Positions 18,601 through 27,118 of a DNA stretch of 64,000 nt are shown piece after piece. The translations under genes and the position numbers were made by a program. The stretch's first letter is position 1; each line of letters starts with the position of its first letter. A model generated the notes under the pieces. The model worked only from the letters and a program-made list of their open reading frames with translations. It did not search any database and had not been told where the DNA came from. This DNA is from Saccharibacillus sp. O23 (GTDB taxonomy: Bacteria > Bacillota > Bacilli > Paenibacillales > Paenibacillaceae), in contig NZ_NJDE01000025.1 of the NCBI RefSeq assembly GCF_002205895.1, positions 1-64,000 of the forward strand. The letters are read 5' to 3'.

Positions 18601-19266
18601 CAGTTCTTCCCGCAGTTCCTTGTAGCGCAGCGCCTTCTCGGCTTGGGCTTTGAGCGGAGCGATCTGGTCTTCCAGCTCCGTCACCAAGTCGTGAATCCGC
18701 AGCAGGTTCTGCTCGGTATCGGCCAATTTGCGATTGGCTTCTTTTTTGCGGGATTTGTATTTGACGATGCCCGACGCTTCTTCGAAAATGCCCCGGCGAT
18801 CTTCCGAACGCGTGCTCAGAATCTCTTCGATCCGGCCTTGGCCGATGATCGAATACGCTTCTTTGCCGATGCCCGTGTCCATGAACAGCTCCGTGATGTC
18901 TTTGAGCCGGCAGGGCTGACGGTTGATCAGATATTCGCTGTCCCCGCTGCGATGCACCCGCCGCGTAACGGTCACTTCGGAAAAATCCAAAGCCAGCGCA
19001 TGGTCGGCATTATCGAGCGTAAGCGAAACTTCGCCGTAATTGACCGCTTTGCGCGAATCGCTTCCGGCGAAAATAATGTCTTCCATTTTGCCGCCCCGAA
19101 GGCTTTTCGCGCTTTGTTCCCCCAGAACCCAGCGGATGCCGTCGGAGATATTGCTTTTTCCGCTTCCGTTCGGGCCGACAACCGCGGTGATTCCTTGCAC
19201 GAATTCCATCTCCGTCTTGTCGGCGAACGATTTGAATCCGGCGAGTTCGATCCGTTTCAGATACAT
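15697..19266 (-). CDS. smc: Chromosome segregation ATPase SMC
   Basis: The 1189-residue condensin subunit organises and resolves sister chromosomes together with ScpA and ScpB. The Walker A motif GPNGSGKSN is at residues 31-39. Two long coiled coils flank a hinge around residues 500-680 (VHGAVAELMTVPQHVETAIE and the glycine-rich NAGGSMTGGSQNRRGGS). The ABC signature LSGGERALTAMALL and Walker B PFCVLDEVEAALDEANV are near the C-terminus. Length and order are normal. It lies between rnc and ftsY as in B. subtilis. Large plus-strand open frames here are shadows of its GC-biased codons. Confidence 0.98.
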   Translation of the reverse strand: MYLKRIELAGFKSFADKTEMEFVQGITAVVGPNGSGKSNISDGIRWVLGEQSAKSLRGGKMEDIIFAGSDSRKAVNYGEVSLTLDNADHALALDFSEVTVTRRVHRSGDSEYLINRQPCRLKDITELFMDTGIGKEAYSIIGQGRIEEILSTRSEDRRGIFEEASGIVKYKSRKKEANRKLADTEQNLLRIHDLVTELEDQIAPLKAQAEKALRYKELREELKDKEIALFVYQIGEIHEAWTAASEKLAEFERQRLRLAEIVDEHDRTLSGDREALRAVENEIEELQGRLLRYSELSEKSEGYAQLLEERRRNLEQSREQLKEAIENEGERFDQRKQESLFVQNKLDGARIELERLRTELSAEQAKLTGVTEGISHEQEEALKGELLELMNKMAQTRNEIRYADQQKEGVMRRMNRVDEESGRWEAEKQRLEQEHAERKAALEKASKDIAEMRRSYIAESEQLHKLQKTASDSSASARKWEQKREALVSRRDTMQEMQEDFEGFMVGVKEVLKASRDRRLEGVHGAVAELMTVPQHVETAIETALGASLQHVVMENEAVSRQAIAYLKQRQLGRATFLPLDVIRPRHISEADKRAASSAEGFVGIGAELVQADERYAGIVGSLLGGLVVAETLEDANRIASRLNYRYRVVTLDGDIVNAGGSMTGGSQNRRGGSLLGRKRALEQLDLEIKESEREIARLTREERESGEQAAASEQRLAALRERGDALRAEQQKLDGELKQTEHGLRHVNEQFALHGEERSGYHEELENAGESRKKAEEKLKELEAEEAATRQAIAAAEFARKASESAKEELQGLLTELRVQESRLVQETASLEERLSRLSEETGTVSGQLADRRKMLRAAEAELAANRRDAEEHVRELQEAKERKSGTQETLEQKRGERAERQRKLEEREHETHKQRSELKTVEDSIRHTEIQATRLDVELENTLQKLTEEYGIGYELAKQRYELPEDPEAARLDVREIKRKITMLGEVNLGAIEEYERVSERYEFLSEQKNDLMEAKAQLYLVIREMDEEMSKRFKTTFDAIRRQFGTVFSKLFGGGRADLVLLDPEHLLETGIDIVAQPPGKKLQNLQLLSGGERALTAMALLFAILHVKPVPFCVLDEVEAALDEANVTRFAQYLREFAEQTQFIVVTHRKGTMEEADVLYGVTMEEGGVSKLVSVKLEDEEIGIA

Positions 19267-19313
19267 GACCGGCCCTCACCTCCCCTTATATTCTTGATGC
19301 GTGCCTTCTTTTA

Positions 19314-19393
19314 AAATAAGAAAAGAGCAAAAAGCGGCACAGGCAAATCGGGATCATCCCGGATGTCGAACATGCGGCCGCTCTTTGCTCTTC
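19314..19393 (-). terminator. Terminator between rnc and smc
   Basis: A 16-bp stem, AAGAGCAAAAAGCGGC and GCCGCTCTTTGCTCTT, encloses a smaller ATCGGGAT/ATCCCGAT-like hairpin. Its one mismatch becomes a G-U wobble on the minus strand. A T-rich stretch (GCTCTTTTCTTATTTT) follows. It should limit transcription from the fab-rnc operon into smc. Confidence 0.75.
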
Positions 19394-19400
19394 ACTTGTA

Positions 19401-20090
19401 TTACAGTTTCAGCGTCTCCAGCGCCGCAGCCGCGGCCTGCTGTTCGGCTTCCTTCTTGGAACGTCCGGTTCCGCGACCCAGACTGCGATCGCCCATATAA
19501 ACTTCGGACACGAACTCGCGCTCGTGCGCCGGGCCGCGTTCTTCCACGATCCGGTATTCGAGCACGCCGAGATTGTGGTGTTGGGTCAGTTCCTGAAGTT
19601 CCGTTTTGAAATCGCTCATTTGCAGTTTGCCGTCCCAAGCGACTTCCGGGAACACGTAGCGATCAAGGAAAGACCGCACCGCTTCCAATCCCTGATCCAG
19701 ATAGAGCGCTCCCACGAACGATTCGAACACGTCCGCGAGCAGCGCGGGGCGGCTGCGGCCGCCCGTGAGTTCTTCGCCTTTGCCGAGCAGCACGTAAGCG
19801 CCGAAATTCAGCACCTCCGCGAACTTGACCAGCGAAGGCTCGCAGACGATCGCCGCGCGCAGCTTCGTCAGTTCGCCTTCCGGACGGCCGGGAAAACGAT
19901 TGTAGAGAAATTCCGACACCGTCAGCTCTAGTACCGCGTCGCCCAAAAATTCGAGCCGCTCATTGTCGTGATGCTGGCTGAACCGGTGTTCATTGACGTA
20001 CGACGCATGCGTGAAAGCCTGTTTAAGCAGAGGCTTGTCCGCAAACTGGATTCCTAGTTTTTGCTGCAGTTGTTTCAGATCTCCGCTCAA
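19401..20090 (-). CDS. rnc: Ribonuclease III
   Basis: This 229-residue endonuclease cleaves double-stranded RNA in rRNA and mRNA processing. The signature [13 protein letters not shown] (43-55) with Glu47 and Asp51, and the second acidic cluster in [14 protein letters not shown], form the catalytic site. A C-terminal dsRNA-binding domain ([13 protein letters not shown]...[20 protein letters not shown]) follows. It starts 12 bases after the fabF stop and is probably cotranscribed with the fab genes. Confidence 0.97.
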   Translation of the reverse strand: MSGDLKQLQQKLGIQFADKPLLKQAFTHASYVNEHRFSQHHDNERLEFLGDAVLELTVSEFLYNRFPGRPEGELTKLRAAIVCEPSLVKFAEVLNFGAYVLLGKGEELTGGRSRPALLADVFESFVGALYLDQGLEAVRSFLDRYVFPEVAWDGKLQMSDFKTELQELTQHHNLGVLEYRIVEERGPAHEREFVSEVYMGDRSLGRGTGRSKKEAEQQAAAAALETLKL

Positions 20091-20102
20091 CGTTCCGGCT
20101 CC

Positions 20103-21347
20103 TTACGCTTCGAATTTTTTGAGAATGACGGAAGCGTTATGGCCTCCGAACCCGAAAGAGTTGGACATGACCACGTTCAGGTCCGCCTTGCGCGCCGTGT
20201 TCGGCACGTAATCGAGATCGCATTCTTCGTCCTGATTTTCGATATTGATCGTCGGCGCCAGCATCTGATGTTCGAGCGACAAGGCGCAGATGACCGCTTC
20301 CACGCCGCCGGCAGCGCCGAGCAGGTGTCCCGTCATCGATTTGGTCGAGCTGACCGCCAGCTTGTACGCATGGTCGCCGAACGCTTTTTTGACGGCGGTC
20401 GTTTCCGACTTGTCGCCTGCCGGCGTCGACGTTCCGTGCGCGTTGATATAATCCATCTCTTCCGGCTTCAGGCCGGCGCTCTTCAGCGCCATGGTCATGC
20501 ATCGCGCGGCGCCGTCCGGGTCCGGATCGGTCATGTGGTGCGCGTCCGCGCTGAGGCCGTAGCCGACCACTTCCGCATAAATATGCGCGCCCCGCGCCCG
20601 AGCGTGTTCCAGCGATTCGAGAACGAATACGCCGGCGCCTTCGCCCATGACGAAACCGTCGCGGTCTTTGTCGAACGGGCGGCTGGCTTTGGACGGATCG
20701 TCGTTGCGCGTGGACATCGCGCGCATCGCGCAGAATCCGGCAAGGCCCGTCGGACGGATCGTCGCTTCCGCGCCGCCGCAGATCATCGCGTCGGCGTCGC
20801 CGCGCGCGATCAGCTTAAACGAATCGCCGATCGAGTGCGTGCCCGTCGCGCAGGCCGTCACGACCGACGTGTTCGGGCCTTTGGCGCCGAGCTTGATCGA
20901 TACGTCGCCCGATCCCATGTTCGCGATCATCATCGGGATGAAGAACGGGCTGACCCGCTTCGGTCCTTTTTGCATCAACGTCGTGAACTGGTCTTCCCAA
21001 GTGCCGAGTCCGCCGATGCCCGAACCGACGATGACGCCGATCCGTTCCGCTTCGATCGTCTCGCCGATCTTCAGGCCGCTGTCTTGCAGCGCCTGCGAGG
21101 ATGCCGCGTAAGCGAACTGCACGTAGCGGTCCATCTTGCGCGCTTCCTTGCGTTCCACGTAGTCTTCCGGATTGAAGTCGTGAATCTCCGCGGCAATCTG
21201 CGTCGGATACTCGCTGACGTCGAAGCTCTCGATTTTCGAGATCCCCGATTTGCCCGCGAGCAAACTGTTCCAAAACGTTTCCACGTCCTTGCCGAGGGAA
21301 GTCACGACTCCCATACCGGTCACGACTACTCTATGCTGCTGCTCCAT
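20103..21347 (-). CDS. fabF: 3-oxoacyl-[acyl-carrier-protein] synthase II
   Basis: FabF catalyses the elongating condensation of malonyl-ACP with acyl-ACP. The catalytic triad is visible: Cys166 in TACATG, and the histidines in [11 protein letters not shown] and TGHLLGAAG. The glycine-rich C-terminal loop [11 protein letters not shown] is present. The ATG at 21347 ([11 protein letters not shown]) is preferred: AGAGG lies 8 bases upstream, whereas the in-frame GTG three codons earlier lies inside that site. The 414-residue length is standard. It follows acpP by about 120 bases. Confidence 0.97.
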   Translation of the reverse strand: MEQQHRVVVTGMGVVTSLGKDVETFWNSLLAGKSGISKIESFDVSEYPTQIAAEIHDFNPEDYVERKEARKMDRYVQFAYAASSQALQDSGLKIGETIEAERIGVIVGSGIGGLGTWEDQFTTLMQKGPKRVSPFFIPMMIANMGSGDVSIKLGAKGPNTSVVTACATGTHSIGDSFKLIARGDADAMICGGAEATIRPTGLAGFCAMRAMSTRNDDPSKASRPFDKDRDGFVMGEGAGVFVLESLEHARARGAHIYAEVVGYGLSADAHHMTDPDPDGAARCMTMALKSAGLKPEEMDYINAHGTSTPAGDKSETTAVKKAFGDHAYKLAVSSTKSMTGHLLGAAGGVEAVICALSLEHQMLAPTINIENQDEECDLDYVPNTARKADLNVVMSNSFGFGGHNASVILKKFEA

Positions 21348-21467
21348 ATGGGTCACCTCTATATTTGCGAATCCCCGCTGTCGGGATTTCTTATTATTGT
21401 TCCATAATGAAGGAGAAGTCCCGAGCCGGCTCTATAAAAAAGCGCGGAGCGGGACTCTTAAACGCCC

Positions 21468-21701
21468 TTAGGTATGCGATTGTATGTAGCTCACAACGTC
21501 ACCTACGGTCGTGATTTTCTCTGCGTCTTCGTCAGAGATCTCCAAGTCGAACTCGTCTTCAAGCTCCATTACCAATTCGACCACGTCGAGCGAGTCCGCT
21601 CCGAGATCTTCCTTGAAAGAAGCCGTCGGCGTAACTTCAGCCTCGTCGGCACCCAAACGGTCCACGACGATGCGAGTCACGCGCTCCATTACATCAGACA
21701 T
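21468..21701 (-). CDS. acpP: Acyl carrier protein
   Basis: The 77-residue acidic carrier holds growing acyl chains on a phosphopantetheine arm attached to Ser37 in the motif GADSLDVVE. The remaining helices ([27 protein letters not shown]) are typical. GAGGAGGTGA precedes the ATG. It lies between fabG and fabF, and a TATAAT box just upstream suggests an additional promoter, in keeping with the high demand for ACP. Confidence 0.98.
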   Translation of the reverse strand: MSDVMERVTRIVVDRLGADEAEVTPTASFKEDLGADSLDVVELVMELEDEFDLEISDEDAEKITTVGDVVSYIQSHT

Positions 21702-21727
21702 TCCGATTCACCTCCTCTTCAAATGGT

Positions 21728-21733
21728 ATTATA
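21728..21733 (-). promoter_or_regulatory. Possible -10 box for acpP
   Basis: A consensus TATAAT on the minus strand lies 27 bases before the acpP start codon. No convincing -35 hexamer at 17 bases is visible, and no FapR-type operator is seen near it. Confidence 0.35.
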
Positions 21734-21811
21734 CGAGAAGCTTCGCCAAAATGCCACTGTTTACGGACCCGGTTTGCAAACAGGCGTTTGTAACCCTGCC
21801 GCAAGACCGGC

Positions 21812-22561
21812 CTACATATACATACCGCCGTCCACATGCAGGACCTGACCTGTCATGTAAGAAGCGTCGGGCGAAACCAGAAAAGCGACGGCCGTCGCGA
21901 CTTCCTCCGGACGGCCGAGACGGTTCAGCGGAATTCCCGCGAGCAGCCCCGTCTTGATGTCTTCGGACAATACGTCGGTCATATCCGTGTCGATAAAGCC
22001 CGGAGCGACGCAGTTGACCGTGATGCCGCGGCTGCTGAATTCGCGCGCGCACGACTTGGTCATGCCGATCACGCCGGCTTTGGCCGCCGTGTAGTTCACC
22101 TGTCCGGCGTTGCCGATCGCGCCGACGACCGACGAGATGTTGACGATCTTGCCGGAGCGCTGCTTCATCATCGGCCGGGTTACGGCTTTGATGCAGTTGA
22201 ACACGCCTTTGAGATTCGTTTCGATCACGTCGTCGAATTCTTCTTCCTTCATCCGCATAACCAGATTGTCGCGGGTGATGCCCGCGTTGTTGATCAGGAT
22301 GTCGAGGCTGCCGAATTCGGCGGTTACCGCTTTGACCAACTCTTCGGCTTCCGCGCTTTTGCCTACGTTCGCTTTGAAAGCGGCGGCTTTGACGCCGAGC
22401 GCTTCCAGTTCTCGCACGACTTCGAGCGCGGCGGCTTCGTTGCCCGCGTAGTTCACAGCCACGTTGGCGCCGCGGCGTCCCAGTTCGAGCGCGATCGCCC
22501 GGCCGATGCCGCGCGAAGCGCCGGTGACCAGCGCGTTTTGTCCTTGGATAGACTGTTCCAT
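21812..22561 (-). CDS. fabG: 3-oxoacyl-[acyl-carrier-protein] reductase
   Basis: This 249-residue NADPH-dependent short-chain dehydrogenase reduces beta-ketoacyl-ACP. The cofactor motif TGASRGIG is at 13-20, NNAG follows, and the catalytic Ser-Tyr-Lys set is seen in [22 protein letters not shown]. The C-terminus HVDGGMYM is typical. The ATG at 22561 follows GGGAGG at a good distance; the open frame continues upstream into fabD without a site. It begins 41 bases after fabD. Confidence 0.97.
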   Translation of the reverse strand: MEQSIQGQNALVTGASRGIGRAIALELGRRGANVAVNYAGNEAAALEVVRELEALGVKAAAFKANVGKSAEAEELVKAVTAEFGSLDILINNAGITRDNLVMRMKEEEFDDVIETNLKGVFNCIKAVTRPMMKQRSGKIVNISSVVGAIGNAGQVNYTAAKAGVIGMTKSCAREFSSRGITVNCVAPGFIDTDMTDVLSEDIKTGLLAGIPLNRLGRPEEVATAVAFLVSPDASYMTGQVLHVDGGMYM

Positions 22562-22602
22562 ATTTCCGTTAACCTCCCGTTTGGTCGTGGTCGTTTCCGC
22601 CC

Positions 22603-23544
22603 TTAGACAAGAGCCTCGGCCAGCGCGTCCGCGCTTTCCAGACTGTTCACGCTGAATACGCGCACGGTTTTGTCGATCTTCTTGATCAGGCCGGCCAATA
22701 CGCTGCCGGGACCGATCTCGACGAACGTGTCGACGCCTTCGCCGATCAACCACTGCACGCTGTCTTCCCACAGTACCGGGGAATAGACCTGCGCGATCAA
22801 CGATTCCCGAACGGCATCGCTGCCGCTTACCGGACGCGCGCTGACGTTGGCGACGACCGGAACGGACGCTTCGTTAAAAGCAACCTCGGCAAGTTTCGCT
22901 CCCAACTTCTCTGCCGCTTCTTTCATCAGCGAAGAGTGGAACGGACCGCTGACTTCCAGCGCGATCGCGCGTTTCGCGCCGATTTCTTTGACGCGGGCGC
23001 TCAGCGCTTCCACGCCTTCGGCCGAACCGGAGACCACGATCTGACCCGGGCAGTTCATGTTGGCGGGTTCGACGACCGTGCCGGCCGCCGAAATCTCCGC
23101 GCACAGTTCGGTCAACGCGGCGCGTTCCGCGCCGAGCACGGCCGCCATCGCGCCTTGTCCGCCCGGAACGGCGGCTTCCATGAATTGCCCGCGCGCGCGG
23201 ACGATCGACACGGCGTCTTCGAACGAGAGTACGCCCGCCGCGGCGAGCGCGCTGTATTCGCCCAGACTGTGTCCGGCCGCGTAATCCGGCTTGATGCCTT
23301 TGGCTTGCACGGCTTGCAGCAGCGCCAAGCTTGCCGTCAGCAGCGCAGGCTGCGTGTTGGCCGTTTGCTTCAATTCTTCCGCCGGTCCTTCGAAGACCAG
23401 CTTCGTCAGTTCGAATCCGAGCTTCGCGTCGGCCGATTCGAACAACGCTTTCGCTTCCGGCAACGTATCGTAAGCGTCGCGGGCCATGCCGACGCTTTGC
23501 GCGCCTTGACCCGGAAACACGAATGCTATTTTACCCATCGTCAT
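22603..23544 (-). CDS. fabD: Malonyl-CoA:ACP transacylase
   Basis: FabD loads malonyl groups onto ACP. The glutamine-bearing N-terminal motif FPGQGAQ, the nucleophile elbow GHSLGE with Ser93, and the later GPFHSSLM with the catalytic His are all present. The length of about 313 residues is usual. Two ATGs (23544 and 23538) both follow a GCGAGG site, at about 4 and 10 bases. The second has the better spacing and also matches the family's start ([12 protein letters not shown]). Confidence 0.96.
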   Translation of the reverse strand: MTMGKIAFVFPGQGAQSVGMARDAYDTLPEAKALFESADAKLGFELTKLVFEGPAEELKQTANTQPALLTASLALLQAVQAKGIKPDYAAGHSLGEYSALAAAGVLSFEDAVSIVRARGQFMEAAVPGGQGAMAAVLGAERAALTELCAEISAAGTVVEPANMNCPGQIVVSGSAEGVEALSARVKEIGAKRAIALEVSGPFHSSLMKEAAEKLGAKLAEVAFNEASVPVVANVSARPVSGSDAVRESLIAQVYSPVLWEDSVQWLIGEGVDTFVEIGPGSVLAGLIKKIDKTVRVFSVNSLESADALAEALV

Positions 23545-23614
23545 TATTCCTCGCTTCCGTTGAAGTCGCGCTCGGGCCGAACTCCGCGGCTTCCGAGCGC
23601 CGATCGAACGTCTC

Positions 23615-24604
23615 TTACCAGATCAGCGCCGCGCCGCCCCAAGTCAAGCCGCCGCCGAAGCCAACCATCACGACGCGGTCGCCTTCTTTGATCCGGCCTT
23701 CTTCGTAAGCTTCGACCAATGCCAGCGGAATCGAAGCTGCCGACGTGTTCGCGTATTTGTCCACGTTGATCATGACCCGATCTTCCGACAGGTTCAGGCG
23801 CTGCATCGCGGATTGGATGATCCGGATATTCGCTTGGTGCGGAATGAACAGATCGATATCGTCTTTGGTCAGCTCCGCTTTGCGCAGCACTTCTTCGGTC
23901 GCGGTTCCCATGACGCGCACGGCGAACTTGAACACGTCGCGGCCGTTCATGGAAATGAAATGCAGCTTGTTTTCGACCGTGTCCGCCGAAGAAGGAAGAC
24001 GGGAACCGCCGGCAGGCAGCTTCAGCAGATCGCCGCCCGCGCCTTCCGCGCCCAGATCGAACGACTGGAAACCGCGCCCCGGCGCGACTTCGCCCAGCAC
24101 GACCGCGCCCGCGCCGTCGCCGAACAGCACGCAGGTATTGCGGTCCGTATAATCCGTGATCCGCGACAGCGTATCGGCGCCGATGACCAGCGCGTTGTTA
24201 TACATGCCGTTCTGAATGAATCCCGTCGCGGCCGCCAGACTGTAGACGAAGCCGGAGCAGGCCGCGCTCAGATCGAACGCCGCGGCTTTTTTCGCGCCCA
24301 ACTTCTCTTGCAGAATGCAGGCCGTCGAAGGGAACGACGTGTCCGGCGTGATCGTCGCCACGATGATCAGGTCCAGTTCTTCCGGCTTGAGGCCCGCCGC
24401 GGCCAACGCTTTGACCGAAGCTTCGTAAGCCAGATCGGATGTCGCTTGTTCGGGAGCCGCGATATGACGCTCGCGAATCCCCGTACGGCTGACGATCCAT
24501 TCGTCGTTCGTCTCTACCATTTTCTCCAGTTCCGCGTTATCCAAAATGCGTTCCGGCACGTATTTGCCCGTTCCGATCACGCCGACCGGCCGTAAGTTTT
24601 TCAT
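23615..24604 (-). CDS. fabH: 3-oxoacyl-[acyl-carrier-protein] synthase III
   Basis: FabH starts fatty acid synthesis by condensing acetyl- or branched acyl-CoA with malonyl-ACP. The catalytic Cys116 is in AACSGF, His in FIPHQANIRI and Asn in KYANTSAAS. At 329 residues the length is normal. Its ATG shares one base with the plsX stop (TAATG), so the two are coupled. Branched starter units are expected for this bacterial group; specificity cannot be read directly from the sequence. Confidence 0.97.
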   Translation of the reverse strand: MKNLRPVGVIGTGKYVPERILDNAELEKMVETNDEWIVSRTGIRERHIAAPEQATSDLAYEASVKALAAAGLKPEELDLIIVATITPDTSFPSTACILQEKLGAKKAAAFDLSAACSGFVYSLAAATGFIQNGMYNNALVIGADTLSRITDYTDRNTCVLFGDGAGAVVLGEVAPGRGFQSFDLGAEGAGGDLLKLPAGGSRLPSSADTVENKLHFISMNGRDVFKFAVRVMGTATEEVLRKAELTKDDIDLFIPHQANIRIIQSAMQRLNLSEDRVMINVDKYANTSAASIPLALVEAYEEGRIKEGDRVVMVGFGGGLTWGGAALIW

Positions 24605-25629
24605 TAATCTGTCACTCGCTTCCCGCTGATTTGCTGATTTACCGTTTCCATGCTGGCCGAGATGCTCGGCACGAGCCGATGTTCCAGCGCCGTACGCGCC
24701 TGCCGCACGGCGTTCTTGATCGCTTCGGCGTCGGACGACCCGTGCGCTTTGATCACCAGGCCGTGCAGACCGAGCAGCGGCGCGCCGCCGTGTTCTTTAT
24801 AATCCATCTTGGAACGAAGACCGCGCAGCTGCGGCATCACGAGCGCCGCGCCGATCTTCGCTTTGAACGAAGAAGTCAATTCCTGCTTTAGCAGCTTGAA
24901 TACGGCTCCGGCCGTGCCTTCGAGCGCCTTCAGCAGAATGTTGCCCGCGAAACCGTCGCATACCAGCACGTCGCAGACGCCTTCGAGAATATCGCGCGCT
25001 TCGACGTTGCCGACGAAATTGATCGGCAGTTCCGACAGCAGCGGGAACGCCGCTTTGGTCAGTTCGTTGCCTTTGCCCGGTTCGGTGCCGACGTTCAAGA
25101 GACCGACTCGCGGCTGCTTGATGCCGTGCACTTTCTCGCGGTACAAGCTGCCCATCAGCGCGTACTGCGCCAGATGTTCGGGCTTGGCGTCCATGTTGGC
25201 TCCCAGATCGAGCGCAAGCGTCCCTCGGCCGCTCTCGTCGAGCGTCGGAATCATCGGCGCGAGCGCCGGACGTTCCACGCCGTTCATGCGGCCGACCACC
25301 AGCAGTCCGGTCGTCATCAGGGCGCCGGTGTTGCCCGCCGAGATCATCGCGTCGGCAGCGCCTTCTTTGACCATCCGTCCGGCTACCACCATCGAAGCGT
25401 CCTTCTTGCGGCGCACGGCCCGAACCGGTTCGTCTTCGCCGGAGATGACTTCTCCCGCGTGCACGATCTCCAGATTCGGTCTTCCTTCGCCGATCAGCGG
25501 CTTCAGCTTGTTCTCGTCGCCGATCAGTTTGATCGTGACGTCGCTCCATTCGGCGGCGGCCGCAAGAGCCCCCGCCGCCGTGCTCTCCGGCGCGTGATCG
25601 CCGCCCATCGCGTCTATTGCAATAATCAT
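24604..25629 (-). CDS. plsX: Phosphate acyltransferase PlsX
   Basis: PlsX converts acyl-ACP to acyl phosphate, the donor used by PlsY to start phosphatidic acid synthesis. The N-terminus [15 protein letters not shown] and later motifs ([36 protein letters not shown]) identify the family. The 341-residue length is normal. Its ATG overlaps the fapR stop by four bases (ATGA) and its stop overlaps the fabH start, so the three genes form one coupled unit. Confidence 0.97.
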   Translation of the reverse strand: MIIAIDAMGGDHAPESTAAGALAAAAEWSDVTIKLIGDENKLKPLIGEGRPNLEIVHAGEVISGEDEPVRAVRRKKDASMVVAGRMVKEGAADAMISAGNTGALMTTGLLVVGRMNGVERPALAPMIPTLDESGRGTLALDLGANMDAKPEHLAQYALMGSLYREKVHGIKQPRVGLLNVGTEPGKGNELTKAAFPLLSELPINFVGNVEARDILEGVCDVLVCDGFAGNILLKALEGTAGAVFKLLKQELTSSFKAKIGAALVMPQLRGLRSKMDYKEHGGAPLLGLHGLVIKAHGSSDAEAIKNAVRQARTALEHRLVPSISASMETVNQQISGKRVTD

Positions 25630-26264
25630 GTCCGCGTGTCCTCCTCGTTCGCGGCTTGTTCCTGCCGTTCAGGCGGAGCAAGTCCGTAGTCCGCCGGCTT
25701 TTTGTCGTCGGAACGGTAGATGATGAAATTGCCCTGAAAAACCATTTCTTCGCCCACGTAAGACAAGACTTCGACTTTGGCCCGTCCCGCTTTGCCCGGA
25801 CTGCTCCGGACATACGCTTTGGCGATGCATTTCTCGCCGAGATGAATCGGACGGACGAAGCGCAGATCGGCGGAAGCCGTGAGCGCGATCTCGTCGTTGA
25901 TCACCGCGACGGCGAGCGAATTGGCTTGGGCGAAAATATGGTGTCCGCGCGCGATCTGCGTGCGGCTGAATACATGCTCCTCGCGGATCTCGAAGATCGA
26001 AATCCCGCTCCGGTCGAGTTGAAGATCAATAATGTCGCCGATGACTTCTTCCGCAGCCAACGACCGCACCTGATCGTAAGAACGTTCCGCCATCAGCTTC
26101 ATTCGCTCGCGGAGCTCGGGAATCCCGAGCTCCATCCGGTCGAGACGAATGGTCTGAATGCTGACTTTGAGGCGGCGGGTCAGTTCCCGGTCGGTAACGA
26201 ACGGATTCTCGTCGATCAGTTCGACGAGCCTCTGCTGACGCTGACGTTTCGGTAAACGTTCGAT
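25626..26264 (-). CDS. fapR: Transcription factor FapR (malonyl-CoA-responsive fatty acid repressor)
   Basis: FapR represses fatty acid and phospholipid genes until malonyl-CoA binds its hot-dog domain. The N-terminal HTH ([19 protein letters not shown], then [21 protein letters not shown]) and the C-terminal thioesterase-like fold ([28 protein letters not shown]) are complete. No ATG, GTG or TTG lies at the family start. An ATC codon at 26264 sits 8 bases after AAGGAGG and begins [11 protein letters not shown], which resembles the N-terminus I recall for Paenibacillus FapR. The in-frame alternatives (GTG at 26300, ATG at 26330 or 26378) would add 12-38 atypical residues with weak sites. The gene is surely real; its start is uncertain. 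Confidence 0.9.
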   Translation of the reverse strand: MERLPKRQRQQRLVELIDENPFVTDRELTRRLKVSIQTIRLDRMELGIPELRERMKLMAERSYDQVRSLAAEEVIGDIIDLQLDRSGISIFEIREEHVFSRTQIARGHHIFAQANSLAVAVINDEIALTASADLRFVRPIHLGEKCIAKAYVRSSPGKAGRAKVEVLSYVGEEMVFQGNFIIYRSDDKKPADYGLAPPERQEQAANEEDTRT

Positions 26265-26282
26265 GCCGGTCTCCTCCTTATG

Positions 26283-26303
26283 CCGGTGTTCGCCGAACAC
26301 CGG
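26283..26303 (-). repeat. Perfect 10-bp palindrome just upstream of the fapR ribosome binding site
   Basis: CCGGTGTTCG, a single C, then CGAACACCGG form a perfect inverted repeat. In minus-strand RNA it would fold directly before AAGGAGG, so it could affect translation. No T-run follows, so it is not a terminator. Confidence 0.55.
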
Positions 26304-26382
26304 CCGTTCCCTAGGACGCGCGCTCCACATACAGTCCCGTATTTGAAGGCATGCCCTACGCCGCCCGTATCTTTTCATGCAT

Positions 26383-26433
26383 GCGCGTTCCCGGCGAAAT
26401 CCATCCGTGGACGGAAATCCGCCGGGAACGCGC
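26383..26433 (-). repeat. 14-bp perfect inverted repeat in the fapR leader
   Basis: GCGCGTTCCCGGCG(26383-26396) pairs with CGCCGGGAACGCGC(26420-26433), and the loop holds a second hairpin TCCGT/ACGGA. It lies in the ~290-base leader between the FapR-box promoter and fapR. No T-run follows it on the minus strand. Role unknown. Confidence 0.6.
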
Positions 26434-26541
26434 CGATCCGATTTCGCGCCCGTTTCCGGGCCGCTTCCCCTTTGAATCAGAGCCTTCGCGAAAGCCGCGC
26501 AATCCAGTGCGCTTCATTATGTAGGTCCGCCGCGCCGACTT

Positions 26542-26558
26542 TTAGAACCTGGTACTAA
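26542..26558 (-). promoter_or_regulatory. FapR operator
   Basis: TTAGAACCTGGTACTAA is a 17-bp inverted repeat with one asymmetric position and matches the known FapR site built on TTAGTACC/GGTACTAA. It begins six bases downstream of the -10 box, so bound FapR would cover the transcription start, consistent with autoregulation of fapR-plsX-fab. Confidence 0.85.
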
Positions 26559-26563
26559 CCGCT

Positions 26564-26592
26564 AGTATAAATCATTCTTCCGGAAAAAGAAA
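26564..26592 (-). promoter_or_regulatory. Promoter of the fapR operon
   Basis: TATACT (26569-26564 on the minus strand) has a TTTCTT -35-like hexamer 17 bases upstream (26592-26587) and the FapR operator directly downstream. The -35 match is modest. The wider gap 26265-26834 otherwise holds only the leader hairpins and two terminators. Confidence 0.55.
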
Positions 26593-26660
26593 GGGGTGCT
26601 CCGAACCGGCGGTCCGTTTGAGGAAAGCTCGTCTTTCGTCGTCGGCAAAGGCAGAAACGA

Positions 26661-26696
26661 AAAAGCCGGGAGCGTACGGCCCGAGATCGCTCCGGC
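26661..26696 (-). terminator. Second terminator downstream of rpmF
   Basis: GCCGGGAGCG and CGCTCCGGC form a stem with one bulged base. On the minus strand it is followed by GGCTTTTTCGTTTC. It stands in tandem with the terminator at 26750-26779 and insulates the fapR promoter. Confidence 0.6.
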
Positions 26697-26749
26697 GGAG
26701 CGAATCGTTCCGTCGTACCCGATTCCTCTTCGAGCCAACTTCGGCGCAC

Positions 26750-26779
26750 AAGAAAAGCCCCGCCGAAAAGGCGAGGCTT
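26750..26779 (-). terminator. Terminator downstream of rpmF
   Basis: AAGCCCCGCC(26755-26764) and GGCGAGGCTT(26770-26779) form a 10-bp stem whose only irregular pair is a wobble on the minus strand. GGCTTTTCTTGT follows. Confidence 0.75.
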
Positions 26780-26834
26780 CCGTGAAGCTGGCGAATTCCG
26801 AAGCCGCGAACTCAAGCTCGCGCTCCGTCATTCA

Positions 26835-27008
26835 TTATTGAGAAATAACTTCTCTGGATTTGTAAGTTCCGCAAACTTTGCATACGTGGTGAGCCAGTTT
26901 CAGCTCTCCGCATTGTTCGCACTTTACCATGCCTGGCACCGCCAGCTTGAAATGCGTGCGACGTTTGTCGCGGCGCGTCTTGGACGTTCTACGTTGAGGT
27001 ACTGCCAT
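26835..27008 (-). CDS. rpmF: Large ribosomal subunit protein bL32
   Basis: The 57-residue 50S protein begins [19 protein letters not shown] and carries a zinc-binding CxxC...CxxC motif in [19 protein letters not shown], so it is the zinc-containing (C+) form. GGAGGTG precedes the ATG at 27008. It is the second gene of the yceD-rpmF pair, followed by two terminators. A small GC-rich hairpin (CCGGCCC/GGGCCGG at 27035-27050) lies between the two genes. Confidence 0.97.
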   Translation of the reverse strand: MAVPQRRTSKTRRDKRRTHFKLAVPGMVKCEQCGELKLAHHVCKVCGTYKSREVISQ

Positions 27009-27118
27009 GTTTAACACCTCCTTATTCAAGTCAACCGGCCCGAGGGCCGGGTGCATCATGCCTGAAACGCTGTCGCGTTCATGCCGAACCGCCTTCATTC
27101 ATGCGGCGGTATCGATAC

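Noticed and set aside
26596-26841. 81-codon open frame on the plus strand in the fapR-rpmF gap
   Set aside because: It spans two minus-strand terminators and the fapR promoter region, with no ribosome binding site and no recognisable product.
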